From CAYOHG01 sp964465125 (GTDB lineage Bacteria; Planctomycetota; Phycisphaerae; UBA1845; Fen-1342): DNA of 64,000 nt. Shown one piece after another: positions 8,535-16,642 of the stretch. Both the position numbers and the translations under genes were made by a program. How positions within the stretch are numbered: the first letter of the stretch is position 1; the number at the start of each line of letters is the position of its first letter. Location of the stretch: contig CAYXIO010000018.1 in NCBI GenBank assembly GCA_964465125.1, forward strand, positions 1 through 64,000. Reading direction: 5' to 3'. The notes under the pieces were generated by a model. It was not told the DNA's origin. It saw only the letters and a list, made by a program, of their open reading frames with translations, and made no database searches.

Positions 8535-9062
8535 CTAGGGGCGCTCCCGCGCGGTCGCAGCTCCGTTCTCCAGCACCTTGACCAGAACCACTTTCCCGTC
8601 GCCCGGGGCGTAGAAGTCCGCCAGGGTGGCTTCCACGTGATATCCGCAGCGCGCGTAGAACGCGCGCGTCGGCTCATACTGCGAGCGCGAGGACGTCTCG
8701 ACGTAGATGCGCCGCCCGCCGGCCGCGGCGATCCGCCGCTCCGCTTCCGCTAGCATTCGACGCCCGATTCCGCGGCGGTCGTGGTCCGCGTGCACCGCGA
8801 TCCAGTAGAGATCGAAGCTCGCCACCGTGCAGGCGATCGGCCCGTAGCAGGCATATCCGACGACCTGCTCGCCCAGCGAAGCAAGCACGAAGTAGTAGCC
8901 GCTTGCGTCGCCGCGCGCCAGCCGCTCGCGCACCAGCTCGCAGGCCACGTCGGCCTCGGCGGGCGAAAAGAACCCGGTCGAGGTCACGATCCGCCGAACC
9001 GCGGACTCGTCCAGCGGCTGCGGCTCGGTTCGCCAGGTGAGATGCAGCATGTCCGCGGGCAT
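8535..9062 (-). CDS. GNAT family N-acetyltransferase
   Basis: A 175-residue single-domain GNAT enzyme that transfers an acetyl group from acetyl-CoA to an unknown amine. The acetyl-CoA pyrophosphate loop is visible as DHDRRGIGRRML (R/Q-x-x-G-x-G/A). It is preceded by the strand LYWIAVHAD and followed by motif B (TRAFYARCGYHVEATLADFY). The ATG at 9062 has GGAG seven bases upstream; further upstream the frame is arginine-rich and unlikely to be coding. The gene is convergent with the dioxygenase gene, with a short GGGAGCG/CGCTCCC inverted repeat near the junction. Substrate unknown. Confidence 0.85.
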   Translation of the reverse strand: MPADMLHLTWRTEPQPLDESAVRRIVTSTGFFSPAEADVACELVRERLARGDASGYYFVLASLGEQVVGYACYGPIACTVASFDLYWIAVHADHDRRGIGRRMLAEAERRIAAAGGRRIYVETSSRSQYEPTRAFYARCGYHVEATLADFYAPGDGKVVLVKVLENGAATARERP

Positions 9063-9184
9063 GAAGGCTCCGAGTGCTGTCGATTGGATGCGGCGAGCGC
9101 GATCTCGGCCCGCCCGCGACATCCTCCGCCCGCAGGGGCAGGCGACCCAAAACGATCCGATACCGCGGCGGCACGCTTCGCCGC

Positions 9185-10240
<1,056 letters not shown>

Positions 10241-10370
10241 CGGCCGGGGATTATGCGACAAAGCGGCCCGAAACGCGACGCCGCGGACCGCGCCCGTGCG
10301 GCCGTTTCGCTGGACAAGGTCCGGGGCGCTCGTGCACGATGCGGTGCACAGTCTGCAACGAGGGCCTCCC

Positions 10371-12086
10371 ATGCGAAGCTCGCACAGGTGGATCATCATG
10401 GCAGCGGTCCTATCCGGCGCGGTTGCGGCGGCCCAGACGCCCGGCGAGGCGCCGCCGCCGGCCGACGTGATCTTCGTGAACGGCAACATCTACACGCTGG
10501 ATGGCAAGCGGCCGCGGGCCGAGGCGATCGCGTGTCGCGACGGCCGGCTGAGCGGTGTCGGCTCGATCGCTGAAATCAGCGCGCTGCGCGGGCCGCAAAC
10601 CCGCGTCGTGGACCTGAACGGGCAAACGGCCGTACCCGGCCTGATCGATGCCCACGGCCACGTGCTCGGCCTGGGCAGTTTCGCACTGGGGCGCCTCGAC
10701 CTCAGCTCGGCACGCTCGCTCGACGACGTGATCGCGATGGTCGGCGACAAGGCCCGTCGAACCCCCGCCGGCGGCTGGATTCTGGGCGGCCGCTGGGACC
10801 ACGAAAGCTGGCCCGGCCACGTCCTGCCCACGCACGCGGCGCTCAGTGCCGCTACGCCGGACCACCCCGTGTGGATCACCCGCGTCGACGGGCACGCGGG
10901 CCTGGCGAATGCCGCGGCGCTGACGAAAGCCGGCATCGCGCGCGATACGCCCGAGCCGTCCGGCGGCGAGATTCTGCGCGACGAGCACGGTGAGCCGACA
11001 GGCGTGCTGATCGACAACGCGATGGACCTGCTCACCCGTCACTTGGACCCGCAGCGCGCCGACACCGCCGAGCTGATTCGCAAGGCCCAGGCGGTTTGCC
11101 TCTCCGTGGGGTTGACGGGCGTTCACGATGCGGGCGTGTCGCCCGCGGAAGTACAGGTATACGCGGCGCTGGAGCGTTCGGGCGAGCTCAAGTTGCGCGT
11201 CTACGCGATGGTCCACGGAGAGCAGGCGAAAGCGTACTTCGAGGAGAATGGGCTGCGGGTTGGCGAGCGGCTGACCGTGCGCGCCTGCAAGCTTTACACC
11301 GACGGCGCGATGGGCTCGCGCGGCGCCTGGCTGCTCGCGCCGTACAGCGATCGCCCCGTAGACGAGGACGGGCGGCCGTACAGCGGCCTGGCGGTCATGC
11401 AGCCCGAGTTCATTCGCTCCGTCGCGCAGGATGCCGTGCAGCGCGGCTACCAGGTCTGCACGCATGCGATCGGGGACCGCGCGAACCGCGAGACGCTGGA
11501 TGCGTATGAGCACGCCTACCGGACCGGCGGGATCGCGTTGCCGGCGGATCGGCGGTTTCGCATTGAGCACGCCCAATTGCTCGCGCTCGACGATATTCCG
11601 CGCTTCGCGCGGCTGGGCGTGATTGCGTCGATGCAGCCCACGCACTGCACCAGCGACATGCGCTGGGTGGGTGCCCGCGTCGGCAGCGAGCGCGAGCGCG
11701 GCGCCTACGCCTGGAGCAGCCTGCTGCGCAGCGGCGCGGTCGTCGCCGGCGGAAGCGACTTCCCGGTGGAGTCGCCCAACCCCATGCTCGGGCTCTACGC
11801 CGCCGTCACCCGCCGCGACCTGGAATCCAAGCCGGCCGGCGGCTGGCATCCTGAGCAGAGCCTGACGCGCGAGGAGGCGCTGCGGCTGTTCACCCTGGAT
11901 GCGGCATGCGCCGCGTTCGAAGAGACGCTGAAGGGTTCGCTCGAAAAGGGCAAACTGGCCGATTTCGTCGTGCTGGATCGCGATGTAATGCGCTGCGAGG
12001 CGGCGGAGATTCCCGGGACCAAGGTCGTCATGACCGTCGTCGGCGGTGAGATTGTCTATCGCGCCGCCGAGGCTGCGGCGCCATGA
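10371..12086 (+). CDS. exported amidohydrolase (YtcJ-like, amidohydrolase family 3)
   Basis: A 571-residue metal-dependent hydrolase with a signal peptide (MRSSHRWIIMAAVLSGAVAAAQ). The N-terminal beta-sandwich strand DVIFVNGNIYTLDG leads to the metal-binding IDAHGHVLGLG. A long TIM-barrel follows, including RVDGHAGLANAAAL, CTHAIGDRANRETL and FRIEHAQLL. Late in the sequence GGSDFPVESPNPMLGLYAAVTR supplies the catalytic Asp region, and the barrel closes with a return to the beta-sandwich (GKLADFVVLDRDVM). This pattern is that of the YtcJ/imidazolonepropionase-like group, whose substrates are mostly unknown. It is transcribed divergently from the MoxR gene across a 130-bp gap. Periplasmic location is inferred from the leader. 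Confidence 0.9.
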   Translation: MRSSHRWIIMAAVLSGAVAAAQTPGEAPPPADVIFVNGNIYTLDGKRPRAEAIACRDGRLSGVGSIAEISALRGPQTRVVDLNGQTAVPGLIDAHGHVLGLGSFALGRLDLSSARSLDDVIAMVGDKARRTPAGGWILGGRWDHESWPGHVLPTHAALSAATPDHPVWITRVDGHAGLANAAALTKAGIARDTPEPSGGEILRDEHGEPTGVLIDNAMDLLTRHLDPQRADTAELIRKAQAVCLSVGLTGVHDAGVSPAEVQVYAALERSGELKLRVYAMVHGEQAKAYFEENGLRVGERLTVRACKLYTDGAMGSRGAWLLAPYSDRPVDEDGRPYSGLAVMQPEFIRSVAQDAVQRGYQVCTHAIGDRANRETLDAYEHAYRTGGIALPADRRFRIEHAQLLALDDIPRFARLGVIASMQPTHCTSDMRWVGARVGSERERGAYAWSSLLRSGAVVAGGSDFPVESPNPMLGLYAAVTRRDLESKPAGGWHPEQSLTREEALRLFTLDAACAAFEETLKGSLEKGKLADFVVLDRDVMRCEAAEIPGTKVVMTVVGGEIVYRAAEAAAP

Positions 12087-12125
12087 ACGATTGCGTCCAC
12101 CGGCGGGCCGGCGTGCGCCCGGAGA

Positions 12126-14306
12126 TTACGGCAGGTCGCGCAGCGGCCGCGACGCGCGAAACAGCATCGTCTCGCGCTCAATCGTCTCAGCCAGCGCGTC
12201 GTTCTTGACGGCGCGGGCCACGTCGTGCGCCTCCTTCGCGACGCGCAGCGCATCCTCGAAGCGGTTGCCCGCGGCATACGCGGCGGCCAGGGTGTGCAGG
12301 AAGTTGGCGCGAGTCTCGTTCGTCGCCTGCTCGACCGCGCGCTCCGCCAATCGGATCGCTTCGGTCGGTTCGAGGTAGTCCGGCGCCCAACTGGTCGACA
12401 GGAACCAGGCCAGCGCGTTGGCCTGCAGCGGCTCGTCGGGGTTCAAAGCCAGTCCGGCCTGCAACGTCTTGATGGCCAGCTTCAGGTTGTTCTCGCGGGC
12501 CCACATCGCCGCAAGCTGAACGCGCGCCTGCGGAGAGTCGGGGTGCTCCTGAAGATGGGCCTCCAGTTGCTCGCGCCGCCGCTCGGCTTCGGGAATCATC
12601 TCGTTGAGCCTCTTGCGCAGCGCGGCGGCCTCTTTGTTCTTCGGGTTCTTCTGCAAGGCCTTGTCGCACCACTCCGACGCACCCCGGAGCGATCCGCGGC
12701 CCGCCATCGCACGCGAAAGGTACAGATACGTTTCGGCGGTCGCCTGTCCGGTCTCGGCGGCCAGCCAGAGCGTGCGCTGTGCGTCCTCCAGGCGCCGCAC
12801 CTTGACGTAGGCTTTCCCCAGCAGCTCGACTAAGGCAAACGAGTCAGGCGACACGGCGACGACGCGCTCAAGAGCCGTGATCACATCCGCGTAGCGCCCC
12901 ATGGACCAAAACGTCTGCGCGAGCCGGAATTGCTCCAGCACCGGGGCCATTTCCACCGGGTTCCGCAGATTCTCGCCCATCTCGCTGGGCGGCGTGTCCG
13001 CGCCGACGTAGCCGAGGGACCGCAGCGACTGCATCTCCTCCTCGTTCCTGGCGAGCGCCAGCGGCTCACGCCGGATCATCTGCTCCTCGATCGCGGCCAG
13101 CTTGTTGCGCATCTGCTCGGCCCGGGCCGGCTGGCTGAGCAGCAGGTTGGTCAGCTCGCCCGGATCGGCCTCGACGTCGTAGAGTTCTGGTCTGGGCCCG
13201 TGAATGTACTTCCAGGAGCCTTCGACCAGGCTGGTCAGCGGGCTCCAGCCGAAGCTGTTGAAGGGGAACAGGGTCTCGCCGTAGGCGGCGCGCGGTTCGA
13301 ACGTGCCGCCGGCCAGCGCGGCGGCGAAGCTGGCTCCGCTCCCTTCGGCGGGAATCGGCCAGCCCATCAGCTCGAGGATCGTCGGCATGACGTCGGCCAG
13401 GCGCACCACGTCGCGCGTGGCGCGCCCCTCGGCGATCACTCCCGGCAACGACACGATCAGCGGGATTCGCAGGATGCCCTCGTACAGCAGCAGCGCGTGC
13501 CACTGGAAGCCGTGATCGCCCAGCGACTCCCCGTGATCGGCGACCGCGACGATCAGCGTCTGCTCCAGCTTGTTGTGAGCGCGCAGCCAGTCGATCAGTT
13601 GCCCGATGTACTGATCCATGCCCGCGACTTCAGCGTCGTAAGGGTCCTTGAGCTGCTGGAGCAGCGCTTGCGACGGGGTGAGCGGAGTATGCGGGTCGTA
13701 GTAGTGCACGAAGCAGAAGAACGGCTTGTCCGGGTCCTCGTTGAGCCACTCGATCGCGTCACGCGAAACCGCCGACCCGTCGCGCTGGTAGACCCGCGAC
13801 GGCATCTCGTCGGTGTACTCATCGAAGCCGCGGCGCAGGCCATAGCGTTGGTTGAGCACGCCGGCCCCGATGAAACCGCCTGTGCGATAACCGTTCTTCT
13901 GGAAGAACTCCGTCAGCACCGGCAGTTCGAGCCCCAGCGCCGCGGTGCCATTGTCGCGTACGCCGTGCTCCGGCGGGTTCACGCCCGTGAAGATCGTCAC
14001 GTGAGCGGGAAGCGTGATGGGCACGGGCGTATAGGCCCGTTCGAAACGCACGCCGCGCGCCGCCAGCGCATCAAGCACGGGCGTCTTGGCGTTCTTCCAG
14101 CCGTAGCAGCCCAGGCGGCCGGCCCGGGTGGTGTCCATGGTGATGAGCAGGACGTTTTTTCCCACCGCGGCACCGCTCAGGCGCGCGGGCGCGCCAGGCG
14201 CGCCGGGCTCGTGCGATGTCGACGGAGGCTTCTCGCACCCGGCCGTCGGGAGTACAGCGACGGCGAGCGCGAGCCACGCGATTCGCCACAGGGGGTTGGA
14301 AATCAT
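12126..14306 (-). CDS. lipoprotein sulfatase-like enzyme (alkaline phosphatase superfamily) with TPR tail
   Basis: A 726-residue protein. A lipoprotein signal ends at Cys24 (LPTAGC). The catalytic domain begins NVLLITMDTTRAGRLGCYG with metal ligands Asp58 and Thr59, and continues through FVHYYDPHTPLTP, VAVADHGESLGDHGFQWH and LADVMPTILELMG. Where true sulfatases have C-x-P-x-R, this protein has T-L-P-A-H with Thr98 at the nucleophile position. Formylglycine formation is therefore not expected, and a phosphodiesterase or transferase chemistry is possible. The last 280 residues contain several TPR-like helical repeats. It is divergent from mnmA across 88 bp. A second protein of this kind lies at 29186-30706. 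Confidence 0.85.
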   Translation of the reverse strand: MISNPLWRIAWLALAVAVLPTAGCEKPPSTSHEPGAPGAPARLSGAAVGKNVLLITMDTTRAGRLGCYGWKNAKTPVLDALAARGVRFERAYTPVPITLPAHVTIFTGVNPPEHGVRDNGTAALGLELPVLTEFFQKNGYRTGGFIGAGVLNQRYGLRRGFDEYTDEMPSRVYQRDGSAVSRDAIEWLNEDPDKPFFCFVHYYDPHTPLTPSQALLQQLKDPYDAEVAGMDQYIGQLIDWLRAHNKLEQTLIVAVADHGESLGDHGFQWHALLLYEGILRIPLIVSLPGVIAEGRATRDVVRLADVMPTILELMGWPIPAEGSGASFAAALAGGTFEPRAAYGETLFPFNSFGWSPLTSLVEGSWKYIHGPRPELYDVEADPGELTNLLLSQPARAEQMRNKLAAIEEQMIRREPLALARNEEEMQSLRSLGYVGADTPPSEMGENLRNPVEMAPVLEQFRLAQTFWSMGRYADVITALERVVAVSPDSFALVELLGKAYVKVRRLEDAQRTLWLAAETGQATAETYLYLSRAMAGRGSLRGASEWCDKALQKNPKNKEAAALRKRLNEMIPEAERRREQLEAHLQEHPDSPQARVQLAAMWARENNLKLAIKTLQAGLALNPDEPLQANALAWFLSTSWAPDYLEPTEAIRLAERAVEQATNETRANFLHTLAAAYAAGNRFEDALRVAKEAHDVARAVKNDALAETIERETMLFRASRPLRDLP

Positions 14307-14381
14307 CGAAAGATCCTACCGGCGCGGCGCGTGCATGGTCAATTCAGCGCCGTACCCCGACGTGCCGTGCGGTCCGCCGAA

Positions 14382-14387
14382 TACAAT
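14382..14387 (+). promoter_or_regulatory. candidate -10 box (TACAAT) very close to the mnmA start
   Basis: TACAAT matches the -10 consensus at 5 of 6 bases and lies 7 bp before the mnmA ATG, which itself lacks a Shine-Dalgarno sequence. If used, the transcript would begin at or next to the start codon (leaderless). No convincing -35 is present. Confidence 0.28.
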
Positions 14388-14394
14388 CCCGGCG

Positions 14395-15588
14395 ATGTCC
14401 CGCAACGGCAAGGTGATCGTAGCGATGTCTGGCGGCGTGGATTCGTCCGTGGCCGCCTGCCTGCTCCGCGAGCAGGGATATGAGTGTATCGGCGTGTTCA
14501 TGCGCGCCGGTGCAGCGCCGCCGGAGCCGCGCGCCTGCGCTGCTGACGGGGGAGCGTCGACGGGCTCAAGTCGACGGGCATTCCGCCACGGCTGCTGCTC
14601 GGCCGATGACGCCGCCGACGCCCGTGCCGTGGCCGGGCGGCTCGGAATCCCGTTCTACGCCCTGAATTTCGAAGCCGAGTTCGGCGCGATCATCAATTAC
14701 TTCGTCGACGAGTACGCGCGCGGCCGCACGCCCAATCCCTGCGTTCAATGCAACATCCGCTTGAAGTTCGGGCGGTTGCTCGAGTATGCGAATCTGCTCG
14801 ATGCGCCCTTCGTGGCGACCGGGCACTACGCCCGCATCGTCCAACTCGCTGATCCGCAGGGCCGACCCGCGCACCGGCTGGCCCGCGCCGCCAATCTCGA
14901 CAAGGACCAATCCTACGTGCTGTTCGGCATCCAGGCGGCGGACCTGCCGCGCTGCCGCTTTCCGCTGGGCGAGTTTCGCGACAAGCGCGAGGTTCGGGCC
15001 GTCGCTGCCGAACTCGGCCTGCGCGTGCACGACAAGCCCGACAGCCAGGAAGTCTGCTTCGTGCCCGACCATGACTACAAGCGCCTCGTTCACGAGCGCC
15101 GGCCGCAGACCGTGCGCGTCGGCGAGCTGCGCGATCGCGACGGGCGGCGGATCGGCACGCATGACGGCGTGGCTTCCTTCACCATCGGCCAACGCCGCGG
15201 GCTGGGGGTTGCGCTGGGAGTGCCGGCCTACGTCACGCGGCTCGATGTGCTGAACAACGTAGTCACGCTCGGCTCGCGCGACGATTTGCTCGCCGACGGA
15301 CTTGTCGCCGAGGACCTGAACTGGCATGGGGACGCGCCGCCGGTCCTGAGCGCGGAAGCAGACGCCGCGGGCTCGCCGGTTGAAATCAAGATTCGCCACG
15401 CGCACGAGCCGGCGGCCGGACACCTGCGCCGCCTTGAGGACGGTTCCGCCGAAGCCCGCTTTGTGACCCGACAGAGCGCCGTGACACCCGGCCAGGCCGC
15501 CGTCTTCTACGATCCGGCCGGCGTGGTGCTGGGCGGCGGGTGGATTCGGTCCGCGATTCCGCTCCAGCCGACGGCCGGGGCGCAATAG
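14395..15588 (+). CDS. mnmA: tRNA-specific 2-thiouridylase MnmA
   Basis: A 397-residue enzyme that installs the 2-thio group on U34 of tRNA Lys, Glu and Gln using ATP and a persulfide relay. The PP-loop is VAMSGGVDSSVAACLL near the N-terminus. The first catalytic Cys lies in TPNPCVQCNIRLKFG and the second in DSQEVCFVPD; ATGHYAR and LDKDQSYVLFG are family signatures. The C-terminal beta-barrel (VASFTIGQRRGLGVALG to the end) is present. Between about residues 35 and 65 there is an Ala/Arg-rich insertion ending in HGCCSADDAADA; the CC-S-DD core is normal, the insertion before it is longer than usual. The start at 14395 gives the canonical N-terminus although no ribosome site is visible. Confidence 0.95.
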   Translation: MSRNGKVIVAMSGGVDSSVAACLLREQGYECIGVFMRAGAAPPEPRACAADGGASTGSSRRAFRHGCCSADDAADARAVAGRLGIPFYALNFEAEFGAIINYFVDEYARGRTPNPCVQCNIRLKFGRLLEYANLLDAPFVATGHYARIVQLADPQGRPAHRLARAANLDKDQSYVLFGIQAADLPRCRFPLGEFRDKREVRAVAAELGLRVHDKPDSQEVCFVPDHDYKRLVHERRPQTVRVGELRDRDGRRIGTHDGVASFTIGQRRGLGVALGVPAYVTRLDVLNNVVTLGSRDDLLADGLVAEDLNWHGDAPPVLSAEADAAGSPVEIKIRHAHEPAAGHLRRLEDGSAEARFVTRQSAVTPGQAAVFYDPAGVVLGGGWIRSAIPLQPTAGAQ

Positions 15589-15597
15589 CGGGCGGGC

Positions 15598-15651
15598 GGC
15601 ATGCGTTCGCGGGTGGGTGGCATGCGTTCGCGGTACTCCGCGTAAGCATGC
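15598..15651 (+). repeat. REP-like palindrome with partial direct duplication, left flank of the transposase pseudogene
   Basis: An imperfect 32-bp palindrome at 15620-15651 starts and ends with GCATGC and has CGCGG/CCGCG inner arms around a four-base loop. The first 15 bases or so (GGCATGCGTTCGCGG) also occur directly upstream at 15598-15612, giving a partial tandem copy. An inverted copy with two mismatches lies beyond the transposase pseudogene at 16336-16367. This is the arrangement of REP/REPIN elements around RAYT transposases. Confidence 0.7.
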
Positions 15652-15706
15652 GTTCCGGGCGCGGACCTCGATTCAGTTCATGCGCCACCCCGTTCATGAT
15701 GCCCGC

Positions 15707-16312
15707 ATGCGTCTTCCCGACGGCCGTATTCGCAAGCTGCGACGCAGTTCCGACGACGCCGCCGCCGCCCACGCGCTGACGTTCTCCTGCTTTCATCGCC
15801 GCCCATTTCTGACGCGTGAGCGCGCCTGCATCGGGCTGGTTGACGCGTTGGAACGTGCCCGGCACGATCAGCAGTTCGACCTGTGGGCCTCTGTCGTCAT
15901 GCCCGAGCACGTTCACATCGTCCTCTGGCCGCGCGGCCCGCTGCTTCGCCTCCGCTCGGTGCTGGCCGCGATCAAGTTGCCCGTCAGCCGGCGCGCCCTC
16001 GCGTTCGTCACGCAAGAGGCGCCGCAATTCCTCAGCGAGATGCTCGAACTCCAGCCCAACGGACGATCGGCCCACCGATTCTGGCAGCGCGGCGGCGGTT
16101 AGGACCGCGATTTGCACGACCCCGGCGCGATCCGCGCGACGATTGAAGACATCCACGCCAACCCTGTGCGCACCAGGCTCGTCGAGCGCCCGGAACTTTG
16201 GCGCTGGTCGAGCGCTGCATACTTCGCCCGAGCGGGCGCTGCGCCGTTGAAACCTGACGTGGATTCGATCCCAGCGGCGCCGGCGCATTGGCGCTCTTGG
16301 AGTTGCACCTGA
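15707..16312 (+). pseudogene. REP-associated (IS200-like Y1) transposase, interrupted by an in-frame amber codon
   Basis: The frame from ATG 15707 encodes a Y1/HUH transposase of the RAYT type. ALTFSCFHRRPFL forms the first strand and VVMPEHVHIVLWP carries the H-x-H metal motif. Near RFWQRGGG the frame hits TAG at 16100-16102, then continues in the same frame as DRDLHDPGAIRATIEDIHANPVRTRLVERPELWRWSSA before stopping at 16312. Family members typically read FWQRGGGYDR or FWQRGGGFDR across this point, so the stop most simply came from a Tyr codon. The downstream helix has IEDIHANPV where E. coli TnpA-REP has the catalytic Tyr in VDYIYINPV, so the nucleophile also seems to be lost (Asp). TAG is used as a normal stop elsewhere here (8503-8505, 47219-47221), so recoding is unlikely. 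REP-like palindromes flank it. Confidence 0.85.
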
Positions 16313-16335
16313 TTGGGTCGAGCGGCCGAGGCAGA

Positions 16336-16367
16336 GCATGCTTACTCGGAGTACCGCGAAAGCATGC
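16336..16367 (-). repeat. REP-like palindrome, right flank, inverted relative to the left copy
   Basis: A 32-bp imperfect palindrome, again bounded by GCATGC at both ends. Read on the minus strand it matches the left copy (15620-15651) at 30 of 32 positions. Together the two copies bracket the transposase pseudogene in opposite orientations. Confidence 0.7.
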
Positions 16368-16414
16368 CACCCGTCACCCGTCCGGTTTTCAACCGGTGGA
16401 TGAGCCGGTTGCCG

Positions 16415-16442
16415 TTGCCGACCGCCGATCAATCGCTACAAT
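16415..16442 (+). promoter_or_regulatory. promoter of the tRNA-Ser gene
   Basis: TTGCCG (16415-16420), a 16-bp spacer and TACAAT (16437-16442) precede the tRNA by 19 bp. The -10 matches 5 of 6 and the -35 matches 4 of 6 consensus bases, a good housekeeping promoter for this GC-rich genome. Confidence 0.58.
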
Positions 16443-16461
16443 TCGCGCTGCTTCGCTCGCC

Positions 16462-16552
<91 letters not shown>

Positions 16553-16642
16553 TTTCAGCCCCGCGAATCGATGTGCGCAGACGCCCCGTCGCGGGCTGTC
16601 ACTGCGCCCTGCAACCCGCGAACCCGCCGGCGGGCTTTCGCG

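Noticed and set aside
8505..8548. GGGAGCG/CGCTCCC as a shared terminator between convergent genes
   Set aside because: Only seven base pairs, a 30-base loop and no T-run; too weak to call.
15540..15706. An N-terminal extension of the transposase starting in the palindrome (MACVRGTPRKHA-type reading)
   Set aside because: This is translation through the REP-like repeat; the same residues arise at the right-hand copy, so it is not protein-coding.
16100..16102. TAG in the transposase as a recoded sense codon
   Set aside because: TAG ends other normal genes in the window (for example 8503-8505 and 47219-47221), and no recoding element was seen.
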